In this document: positions 8,966 to 16,032 of the stretch, one piece after another
How the letters are laid out: each line of letters starts with the position of its first letter
How positions within the stretch are numbered: position 1 is the stretch's first letter
From: Fluviicola sp. XM-24bin1
Lineage (GTDB): Bacteria; Bacteroidota; Bacteroidia; Flavobacteriales_D; Crocinitomicaceae
Assembly: GCA_003149635.1 (NCBI GenBank)
Contig: QCWI01000001.1
Span: 64,037-128,036, forward strand
DNA length: 64,000 nucleotides
Reading direction: 5' to 3'
Made by a program: the position numbers and the translations under genes
Notes under the pieces: model-generated
What the model saw: the letters and a program-made list of their open reading frames with translations, nothing else
Told to the model about the DNA's origin: nothing
The model's database searches: none

Positions 8966-9301
8966 ATGGTACACCGAGGAGAAATAATTAAAAACGCTGT
9001 TCAAGAAAGCGGTTATTCTGTTACTACGCTGGCCCGAAAAATGAAGAAGAGCCGACGTTGGATGTACTATATTTTCGATAAGCCAAATGTTTCCATTGAT
9101 GTTGTCATCGAAATAGGCAAAATCATCCACTACGATTTCAGCAAAGACATCAAGCTCTATACGCCAATATCCACCTCTACCCAATACGCACAAGAATCTC
9201 GTGTTTTCGATACCAATACCGAAGAAGCGCTATATTGGAAAGAGATGTACTACAGCCTTTTGGAAAAATACAATACCCTCCTAGAACAAAAAGGGCAGTA
9301 G
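8966..9301 (+). CDS. HTH regulator with C-terminal helix, tandem paralogue 2
   Basis: 111 residues from the ATG at 8966, which aligns with the start of the upstream paralogue (MVHRGEIIKNAV against MQHKGEIIEKAV). An alternative start 33 bp upstream would add residues with no counterpart. Shared elements: HTH core TLARKMKKSRRWMYYIFD, the block EIGKIIHYDFSKDI, then a divergent linker and a C-terminal helix YWKEMYYSLLEKYNTLL. The linker is where the two proteins differ most. This suggests duplication followed by change in what the linker senses or contacts. The 146-bp gap between the two genes contains its own promoter-like boxes, so they may be regulated separately. Confidence 0.8.
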   Translation: MVHRGEIIKNAVQESGYSVTTLARKMKKSRRWMYYIFDKPNVSIDVVIEIGKIIHYDFSKDIKLYTPISTSTQYAQESRVFDTNTEEALYWKEMYYSLLEKYNTLLEQKGQ

Positions 9302-9406
9302 CAGTGTGAGTGTGAGGTAGGAGAATTGAATTCTCTATTACTCTGCCTTCGTGAACCTCAGACGTCGTTATTCTCTATTTCTTATTCAATATTCCTTATT
9401 CCTAAT
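9302..9406. repeat. Composite of short-period repeats upstream of cysS
   Basis: Three repeat types follow each other. GTGTGAG-like heptads (9302-9322) recur at 10903-10931 and on the other strand at 57117-57145. A degenerate reverse copy of the TGAGGYTCTCGAAG hairpin core lies at 9347-9361. An AT-rich heptad-like run (TTATTCAATATTCCTTATTCC) lies at about 9368-9406 and ends at the cysS -7 box. Confidence 0.5.
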
Positions 9407-9414
9407 TATCTTTG
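9407..9414 (+). promoter_or_regulatory. -7 promoter box of cysS
   Basis: TATCTTTG is an exact TAnnTTTG match ending 21 bp before the ATG at 9436. It overlaps the alternative TTG start at 9412, which argues that translation begins at the ATG. Confidence 0.5.
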
Positions 9415-9435
9415 GGAATTCACAAAATTCATCAA

Positions 9436-10902
9436 ATGAGAGCAGAGGCAACACAGCTGAAAATTTATGACAGTCTCGCAGGAGATAAGCGCAATTTCGT
9501 CCCTTTGAAAGAAGGATTCGTTGGTTTCTACGTTTGTGGCCCAACGGTATACAGCAATGTGCACCTCGGGAACTGTCGTACGTTTATTTCATTTGATATG
9601 GTGTGCCGCTATTTGCGTCACCTCGGCTACAAAGTGCGATACGTTCGAAACATTACCGATGTTGGACACCTAGTAGACGATGCCGATCAGGGTGAAGATA
9701 AAATCGCGAAGAAAGCGCGTTTGGAGCAATTGGAACCCATGGAAATCGTGCAACAATATTCATTGGACTTTCACCATGTCATGGCACAGTTCAACGCTTT
9801 GCCACCGAACATCGAACCAACAGCAACTGGACACATCATCGAACAAATCGAAATGATTCAGGCGATTATCGATAATGGTTTTGCCTATGAATCCAATGGA
9901 TCAGTGTACTTCGATGTTGAGAAATACAACGAATCGCATCCGTACGGAGCCTTGTCGGGACGCAAGATTGAAGATTTGATGTCCAACACGCGTACGTTGG
10001 ACGGTCAGGATGAAAAACGTGCTCCGCTTGATTTCGCTTTGTGGAAAAATGCGGCTCCAGAACATATCATGAAGTGGCCTTCTCCTTGGGGAGTTGGATT
10101 TCCAGGGTGGCACTTGGAGTGTTCTGCGATGAGCACTAAATATTTGGGGGAAGAGTTTGATATTCACGGAGGTGGAATGGACTTGAAATTCCCACATCAC
10201 GAATGTGAAATTGCACAAGGAACGGCTTCCAATGGGAAATCGCCGGTTAAATATTGGATGCACGGAAACATGTTGACTTTGAATGGACAGAAGATGAGTA
10301 AATCGACTGGAAATTCGATTCTTCCGGGCGAATTATTCTCTGGAAATAACAAGTTCATGGAGAAACCATTCTCACCGATGGTAGTTCGTTTCTTCATGAT
10401 GCAAGCGCATTACCGCAGTACTTTGGATTTCACTTCAGAAGCTTTGATGGCCGCTGAAAAAGGGCATGATAAGTTGATGGAAGCAATGAAAACCTTGCAA
10501 GATTTGAAACCTGCAGGTGAATCTACTATCGACGTCCCAGGACTCATTGGACAATTCTACAAGGCAATGAACGATGATTTCAATGCTCCAGTATTGGTTG
10601 CTCAATTGTTCGAAGCAGTGAAGTTCATCAATGGTGTTCGCGATGGCAAACAGACGATTTCGAAAGATGATATGGAAGCATTGCAAATTGCGATGCAGAA
10701 CTTCGTCGTGGAGATTTTAGGTCTTGAGACAACGGTTGAAGGCGGAGAAGATAAATTGGCTCCAGTAATGGATTTGGTTTTGGAATTACGTCAGCAAGCT
10801 CGTGAAAACAAAGATTGGGATACTTCCGATAAAATTCGCGACGGTTTGGCTGCGGCCGGAATCGTTGTAAAAGATTCAAAGGACGGCTCTACCTGGAGTT
10901 AG
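9436..10902 (+). CDS. cysS: Cysteinyl-tRNA synthetase
   Basis: 488 residues, a class I aminoacyl-tRNA synthetase that charges tRNA-Cys. The HIGH-like signature is [13 protein letters not shown] near residues 30-42. The zinc-site residues appear in CGPTVY, LECSAMS and [13 protein letters not shown] lies near residue 286. The C-terminal helical anticodon-binding domain ends in DGSTWS, as usual for the family. The start is placed at ATG 9436 because the longer frame begins inside the promoter box. A hairpin terminator follows 50 bp after the stop. Confidence 0.97.
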   Translation: MRAEATQLKIYDSLAGDKRNFVPLKEGFVGFYVCGPTVYSNVHLGNCRTFISFDMVCRYLRHLGYKVRYVRNITDVGHLVDDADQGEDKIAKKARLEQLEPMEIVQQYSLDFHHVMAQFNALPPNIEPTATGHIIEQIEMIQAIIDNGFAYESNGSVYFDVEKYNESHPYGALSGRKIEDLMSNTRTLDGQDEKRAPLDFALWKNAAPEHIMKWPSPWGVGFPGWHLECSAMSTKYLGEEFDIHGGGMDLKFPHHECEIAQGTASNGKSPVKYWMHGNMLTLNGQKMSKSTGNSILPGELFSGNNKFMEKPFSPMVVRFFMMQAHYRSTLDFTSEALMAAEKGHDKLMEAMKTLQDLKPAGESTIDVPGLIGQFYKAMNDDFNAPVLVAQLFEAVKFINGVRDGKQTISKDDMEALQIAMQNFVVEILGLETTVEGGEDKLAPVMDLVLELRQQARENKDWDTSDKIRDGLAAAGIVVKDSKDGSTWS

Positions 10903-10950
10903 TGCAGTATTGCGTGTGAGTAGGGAGAGTGAATCTTCCTAACAAGAAAT

Positions 10951-11000
10951 AAAAAAGCCGCTCCCTGAGGTTCTCGAAGGGAAGCGGCTTTGTCTTTTTT
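10951..11000 (+). terminator. Rho-independent terminator of cysS built on the TGAGG repeat core
   Basis: AAAGCCGCTCCC (10954-10965) pairs with GGGAAGCGGCTTT (10979-10991) with one bulge. The loop contains the dispersed core TGAGGTTCTCGAAG with its own GAG/CTC mini-stem. T-rich sequence follows on the + strand and A6 precedes, so it can serve both strands; the minus-strand OMP gene ends at 11029. Confidence 0.8.
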
Positions 11001-11028
11001 CTTTAATCTTTCTGTCTTTATTTTAATC

Positions 11029-11760
11029 TTAATAGATTCTCAACCCCAATCCAATTTCAACACGGTTGTCGAAAGATCGAAATCCAAATTCTGGTTGGTT
11101 CATTGAGGTAAATCCACGGAAGTAATTCGCGTAAACAATCATGCGCCCAAGGAATTCGTAATCAACTCCAACACTCCATCCGAAGGAAAAAGGAGAGAAG
11201 TAATCGGAAGCATTTGTTGTCGACAAGTCGCGTACTTCCACACTCTGCTGACCGTACAAAGCTGTAACTTCTTTCGAAGAGGTTGATCGGCTGGAAGACA
11301 TATTGAAAACCAAGCGTGGGCCAGTAATGATCCCCAATGTTGAGTTCGATTTCCAAGCACCTTGACGTCGTGCAATGAATTCCCAGCGCATTTTAAAGTT
11401 CAACGGTATTTCCGCTGTAATCTGAGAAATATTAGAAACAGAAGTTTCCGTAATGGTAATCGCAGAATCCGGTTCAGAAACAGTGACGCTGGTCACGCTT
11501 CCCGATCGATTCGCGAACATCAATTCCGGCTGAAATGAAAAACGTTCATTGAAATCGTAACGGAAATAGAATCCACCACCCATTCCAGTATTCGTATTAT
11601 TACTGATCTGTGAGGCAGGGTTGGTAGCAACATAGCTCGGCATGTAATAATTGAAGCTCGCTTTCAATCCCCAGCTTTTATTGTCTGGAAGGCGTCCTCC
11701 AAACTGACCAAATACAGTCATAGAGGTTAAAAGTACACCTAGTGCAATTGCATATTTCAT
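11029..11760 (-). CDS. Outer-membrane beta-barrel protein
   Basis: 243 residues with a signal peptide (first 18 residues, ending VFGQ). Alternating hydrophobic and polar strands follow, and the C-terminus GLGLRIY ends in an aromatic residue like other barrel proteins. Glycine- and aromatic-rich strands such as GGGFYFRYDF and GWSVGVDYEF fit an 8- to 10-strand PorT/OmpW-like barrel of the type common in Bacteroidota. Function is not assignable. It lies 18 bp downstream of the Omp28-like lipoprotein gene on the same strand, so the two are probably one transcript. Confidence 0.75.
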   Translation of the reverse strand: MKYAIALGVLLTSMTVFGQFGGRLPDNKSWGLKASFNYYMPSYVATNPASQISNNTNTGMGGGFYFRYDFNERFSFQPELMFANRSGSVTSVTVSEPDSAITITETSVSNISQITAEIPLNFKMRWEFIARRQGAWKSNSTLGIITGPRLVFNMSSSRSTSSKEVTALYGQQSVEVRDLSTTNASDYFSPFSFGWSVGVDYEFLGRMIVYANYFRGFTSMNQPEFGFRSFDNRVEIGLGLRIY

Positions 11761-11778
11761 AAATGAAAAGTCTATGGA

Positions 11779-12582
11779 TTAATGCTTCGTAAATGCATTC
11801 ACGAACACAGGGTTCCCGTTTGCATCACGCTTAGTAATCAAGATCGCCACAGACACTTGATCTTCTGTCCAAGCAGCGTTGAAATCAGCCTCAGCTTCTA
11901 AATTCACACGGTATCCTGAACGGATTTCACCAGAAGCGATTTTGTAACCGAACGGCTGATCGTCCAATCCTAATGGAGTCGCGATATCAACCAAAGACTT
12001 CTTGTGAACTGTATTTGCTCCATCTGGATGTCCTGTTTGATTCGCAACGATTCCATCAACGATAATGTATGGCGCGATGTAGTAATCTTCACCAGACAAA
12101 TCTTGGAAGAACTTAGTAGTCGTCTTCACTTTGATTTTTCCATCTGCGATAATCAACTCGTAGTTAGAATTCGCAACAACGGGCGCTGATTGATGATCTG
12201 TCACCAATTGTGAATTTGTTGTTTGACCCAAATTTCCGTGGAATGTTGGCGTTGCTGAAATACTCAATGCAGTCGCAAACGCATCAAAGAAGTACTCGTT
12301 ATTCGCACCTCCAAGACTTCCAGATACAACAGCGACCAGAACTTCAGTGTCGCCATAGGTGTCAATCTGTGATTGGAAATTTGTGAATCCCCAGCCACCG
12401 CATGGCCCACACCAAGTTCCAGTGTGTTTCGCAAGGAAACTGCTGTTTGATTCTGATACTTCAAGGAAATTTGAACTTGTTCCATCAACGACAACTTCTT
12501 TCTTACACGATGTTAATCCCAGAGTTCCGATGAAGAACAGTGCTGCCACGGGAGTAAAGCGCGTCATTTTTTTCAATTTCAT
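11779..12582 (-). CDS. Omp28-like lipoprotein with thioredoxin-fold CGPC site
   Basis: 267 residues. A signal peptide ends in the lipobox LTSC (near residue 26), so the mature protein is lipid-anchored. About 25 residues later comes TGTWCGPCGGWG, a thioredoxin-like CxxC in the context seen in Omp28-related proteins, then SISATPTFHGN with the cis-Pro region of the fold. The C-terminal half is a beta-rich domain. Omp28 proteins are immunogenic surface proteins of Porphyromonas and relatives; a redox role is plausible from the CGPC but unproven. It is first in a two-gene unit with the barrel protein. Confidence 0.8.
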   Translation of the reverse strand: MKLKKMTRFTPVAALFFIGTLGLTSCKKEVVVDGTSSNFLEVSESNSSFLAKHTGTWCGPCGGWGFTNFQSQIDTYGDTEVLVAVVSGSLGGANNEYFFDAFATALSISATPTFHGNLGQTTNSQLVTDHQSAPVVANSNYELIIADGKIKVKTTTKFFQDLSGEDYYIAPYIIVDGIVANQTGHPDGANTVHKKSLVDIATPLGLDDQPFGYKIASGEIRSGYRVNLEAEADFNAAWTEDQVSVAILITKRDANGNPVFVNAFTKH

Positions 12583-12775
12583 AGCAATCTAAATTTTTGA
12601 TTTTGTGGTTACCCAATCAGTTAGTTAGACTCGTTATGTTCAAAAATAGCTGCATCTGTTAGAAAAAAAAAGTGTTAAAGCGCTAAAACATTGTATTCCT
12701 AAGGATTACTGAGTGAAGGGTATCAATCATTCATTAGGCGAAAAGTTATACCCTGGAATTACAAAATAGACTCAA

Positions 12776-13432
12776 CTATAATGGTAAATCATAATACCCG
12801 TGAATAATCGCCTTCACCATCATCTGGGCAATGTTGTTGACTCCAAACTTTTCAAAAATTCGGTCTTTATGATTTTCTACTGCTTGTCTAGGAGTACCAA
12901 TTATTTCGGAAATCTGAACAACCGAGTAACCGATACAAAGCATTTTTAATACTTCAATTTCTATATCTGAAAGGGCAATTCCTGCTTGAGGAGGGTAACT
13001 TAAGCCCTGGCTTTCATGAATTTCTGTTCGCAGTGAATCCGGAATATGCGATTCGAAGAAGAGCTGCCCACGATGAACGCTCTCAATGGCTTCAACTAAA
13101 ACTGGGATTGCGCTGGTTTTGCCTAGAAATGCACTGGCACCTAGCAACATGTATTTGCGAACGAAATGCAGACTGTAGTTGAAACCAATTAAGATTACTT
13201 TGATGGCCGTACCGTAAATGTGCAAGATGCGCTCCATCGTTTTTTTCCCGTTCAGAGTGGGCATGTTGAGGTCTAGAATGACAACATCTACCTCAGTTTT
13301 TGACAACTTTTCAAGAAGATCTGATCCGTTAGAAGCTTCAGCAACAATTTTAACAAAGGGAACTTTGGAAAGATACAAGCGTAATCCATCGCGCACAAGT
13401 TGATGATCATCAGCCAAAGCAATGTGAATCAT
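12776..13432 (-). CDS. Orphan NarL/LuxR-type response regulator
   Basis: 218 residues. The receiver domain (1-115) has the acidic pair DD at 8-9, the phospho-acceptor Asp54 in ILDLNMP, and Lys105 in FLGK. The switch Thr/Ser expected at residue 83 is Gly (VILIGF), and the aromatic switch residue is Phe102. The C-terminal LuxR helix-turn-helix (about 150-210) reads SDIEIEVLKMLCIGYSVVQI then AVENHKDRIFEKFGV. No histidine kinase gene is adjacent, so the partner is elsewhere or absent. The missing Thr/Ser suggests altered phosphorylation-dependent switching. Confidence 0.9.
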   Translation of the reverse strand: MIHIALADDHQLVRDGLRLYLSKVPFVKIVAEASNGSDLLEKLSKTEVDVVILDLNMPTLNGKKTMERILHIYGTAIKVILIGFNYSLHFVRKYMLLGASAFLGKTSAIPVLVEAIESVHRGQLFFESHIPDSLRTEIHESQGLSYPPQAGIALSDIEIEVLKMLCIGYSVVQISEIIGTPRQAVENHKDRIFEKFGVNNIAQMMVKAIIHGYYDLPL

Positions 13433-13705
13433 AATTTGAAATAGTGGTTTTATGTTAAAACGATGAAAACTACCGATTGGTTACTCACTCCTAACATTTT
13501 TTGTAAGTTGTACTGTTTATTGGTGTTTCAACGGTATGGCAGTGATTCGTAATGTTCTTACGATCTACTCGCGTTCAATTTTTACCCAAAGAATATGTCG
13601 AAGTTTCAAGCCAAAAGGACAGATAAGACCATAACCATTTTGAATGGTAAGATTATTACGCAGTCATAATCCATCGTGTACTAATGCACTCTGGTCATCA
13701 AACAA

Positions 13706-13730
13706 CCGTGCCTTAGTGCCTTTGTGGTGA
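13706..13730. repeat. ACAAAGGCACTAAGG-type dispersed repeat overlapping a gene end
   Basis: On the minus strand this reads CACCACAAAGGCACTAAGGC, a roughly 10-bp-period repeat found between genes in many bacteria. Related copies lie at 41497-41528 (CCGCAAAGGCGCAAGG form) and 47141-47168 (TCACAAGGCGCCAAGAGG form). Here it supplies the final codons and the TAA stop of the CBM9/GHL10-like gene. Confidence 0.65.
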
Positions 13731-15791
13731 ACTAATCGCACTCAGCACTTTGATGTACTCTTCCTTCATCCCATCAACTGTGAAAAGACAAACACCACTA
13801 GCTCCTTTTTCCTTTGCCAATCGGATGGCTTCTTGAAAGTCTTCTACCGACTCAAACCCCGGCATATACAATCCAGTGTAAAGCGGATAACTGACATCGC
13901 GAAGCCCCTGTTCTGTTGCAAAGCCAATCCATGGAATGCTTTCCCGATAGAAGTTGTGGTAAATCATGGGGAATACGTAATCCAAGTTCCAATCGTCCCA
14001 AGCCTGACGCACCATTTGTCGCGACATCTCCGGGAACGGGAATACAGCCGCCGAAAGTTTTTGATTCTCAGCATGTACTTCTTCCGCAATTTCGTTCACT
14101 AATGTCGTGATCGCATTCAAACGAAACTGTCGCCATTCGGTGCTCAGCTCCGGGTGTTCCAAATCCATTGGGTCGATGCCGAAAAGTGCTTTGAACTGTT
14201 CGCGGGCAATCGGATGATAGCCATAATCATACTCGGGCATTTCGTGATCTTGGACAAGATCGTATTTGGGTTGTAAATCCGCCCCGAGAATGACATCTAC
14301 GTATCGCACATAATCCAAATGGATGGACGCCAAACCTTCCACTTTCTTCAACTTTCGGACATTGCTTTTGATGTATTCGCGAGCTTCGGGATGGAAAGGA
14401 CTTAACCACTGATAATAGTTCACGTATGCCCGATATTCCAAGGAGTTTTTTCCTGCACGATTGACGGCGTACCACTCCGTATGTTCCATCGCCGTTGAGT
14501 CATTCGGGCGATTCAGCGTCCACATCCAAGCGTGCACACGAATCTCGAATGGTTCCGCCATATTGACCAACTCCTGCAGAAATTCCGGGCTTCCACCTAC
14601 GAGGATTTCAGAAATTCCGAGGGAGTCGTAGTGCTGGAGTTTCTTTTCCCAAACTTCCCGATCCATTTCCTTTCCGCCGTGCGCCCAAGTGGCAATCGTA
14701 AAAGTTTCTTCAGGAAGCTCTTGTTTCTTGAGTTTGCCGTGTTGATCGATAATGTAGCGCCCATGATCGCCATCGGCAATCAATTCATAACCAATATTTG
14801 TTCTAAATATTTTGACTTCGTATCGGTTCTCAGATCCCATTCGGACTGATAACGTTTTTTCCTTTCCAGGAGTCATTCCATCGATTGCGGATAACTCACG
14901 ATAGCGAATTTTACGGTACAATGCATACAACGACTGCTTCAAGAAGAAATCCGAATCGATCGCTACATCTACCGTTGAAGGATCGTTTGATTCCGTGAAT
15001 TGAACGAATCCCCAGTACTCAGGCATGTGCATGTTGATGGCACCTTGCTGCGACCAAACCCAATTGTATTCCGGTTGGATTTTTCCATACACCTTCTTGC
15101 GTTCGTATTTTCCGTCCACGAGATCATGATCCCATTGCACCCTTGAAAAATTCATGCGCCATTGGTCGCCTTCCTGAATGGGCTTTCGGCGGTCGTTTTT
15201 TAATTCAATGAAAGGCTTCAATGGAATGGCCATTTCAACTGTCCATCCTTGATCTGTATCCTTTGATTTGTTCACCGTCCCATCGACCTGGACAGCCGTT
15301 TTCATTTCATCTAAATTCCAATGAAAATTGGCATATCCTCCAGCACGATAAGGTTTGTTGAGCAATAAATCCCAAACAGTATTCAACGCATTCATTTCAA
15401 TTTCGCCATAGGCTTCGGAGCTTTCTGACGGTTTGATGAATACCTCAAAATCATTGTTGAGGTAGATGATCGCATCACGTTCCGTAATATCTCCCCAGAC
15501 ATGCGGTTCCTCCAGCTCGGCATAAACGTACAGATACGTATCATCCCAAAGCATTTTGAATTGCGTCTTGTATTTTACCGGTTTCTCTCCTTCGATGTCA
15601 ACAAATGGAGTTGAAAATGGCGCTTTGTCCCAAGCTTCTTCTGACTTTCCGTCTATTTTTAGCGGTTCTTCGGCTTTCGCAATCACATAGGTATTCGGGA
15701 TGATTAAATCCTCAGAGAGATCAATCACATTCGTTTGTCCATAAAGCATGATCGAAGTGAAAAGAAACAAGAAGAAAATTCCCAAACGCAT
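13713..15791 (-). CDS. Secreted CBM9-like / GHL10-like glycoside hydrolase-related protein
   Basis: 692 residues with a signal peptide (to about residue 18, LYGQ). Residues about 35-260 resemble a family 9 carbohydrate-binding (DOMON-like) fold: PLKIDGKSEEAWDKAPF, DDTYLYVYAELEEPH, NDFEVFIKP and GWTVEMAIPL. The C-terminal half (about 355-685) resembles the GHL10/YngK-like glycosyl-hydrolase-like TIM barrel: HAWMWTLNRP, SIHLDYVRY, FPMIYHNFYRE. A poly- or oligosaccharide substrate is likely but not defined. The last six residues and the stop codon fall inside a dispersed intergenic repeat, so the native C-terminus may have been replaced. Confidence 0.8.
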   Translation of the reverse strand: MRLGIFFLFLFTSIMLYGQTNVIDLSEDLIIPNTYVIAKAEEPLKIDGKSEEAWDKAPFSTPFVDIEGEKPVKYKTQFKMLWDDTYLYVYAELEEPHVWGDITERDAIIYLNNDFEVFIKPSESSEAYGEIEMNALNTVWDLLLNKPYRAGGYANFHWNLDEMKTAVQVDGTVNKSKDTDQGWTVEMAIPLKPFIELKNDRRKPIQEGDQWRMNFSRVQWDHDLVDGKYERKKVYGKIQPEYNWVWSQQGAINMHMPEYWGFVQFTESNDPSTVDVAIDSDFFLKQSLYALYRKIRYRELSAIDGMTPGKEKTLSVRMGSENRYEVKIFRTNIGYELIADGDHGRYIIDQHGKLKKQELPEETFTIATWAHGGKEMDREVWEKKLQHYDSLGISEILVGGSPEFLQELVNMAEPFEIRVHAWMWTLNRPNDSTAMEHTEWYAVNRAGKNSLEYRAYVNYYQWLSPFHPEAREYIKSNVRKLKKVEGLASIHLDYVRYVDVILGADLQPKYDLVQDHEMPEYDYGYHPIAREQFKALFGIDPMDLEHPELSTEWRQFRLNAITTLVNEIAEEVHAENQKLSAAVFPFPEMSRQMVRQAWDDWNLDYVFPMIYHNFYRESIPWIGFATEQGLRDVSYPLYTGLYMPGFESVEDFQEAIRLAKEKGASGVCLFTVDGMKEEYIKVLSAISSPQRH

Positions 15792-15952
15792 GGCATTGAA
15801 TTTAGTTATGGGACCACGCTAAAAATCCGAGAATCTGCAATGGAGACCCGCGTAAAAATAGTATTATTAGGGTGTAAAATAAATGAATCAAACGATCTGA
15901 ATTTAGTTTTTTGACATGCCATTATTCCTCGAGCGTTTCAGGAATACAAGGC

Positions 15953-16019
15953 ATTGGACAAATTGGACACATTAGACTGTCCAATCCGTGTAATTCGTCG
16001 AAAAATCTAAATGTCCAAT
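15953..16019. promoter_or_regulatory. Four ATTGGACA/TGTCCAAT octamers upstream of polA
   Basis: Two copies in one direction (15953-15960 and 15962-15969) are followed by two in the other (15978-15985 and 16012-16019). The middle pair forms an 8-bp inverted repeat with an 8-bp spacer. All lie within 80 bp of the polA ATG. The arrangement looks like an operator cluster or a structured leader. Confidence 0.45.
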
Positions 16020-16032
16020 AAAGAGCTTTAAA

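Noticed and set aside
8894-9193. A 99-codon antisense frame covering the second HTH gene
   Set aside because: The opposing frame is a clear paralogue of the neighbouring HTH gene; the antisense product has no recognisable features.
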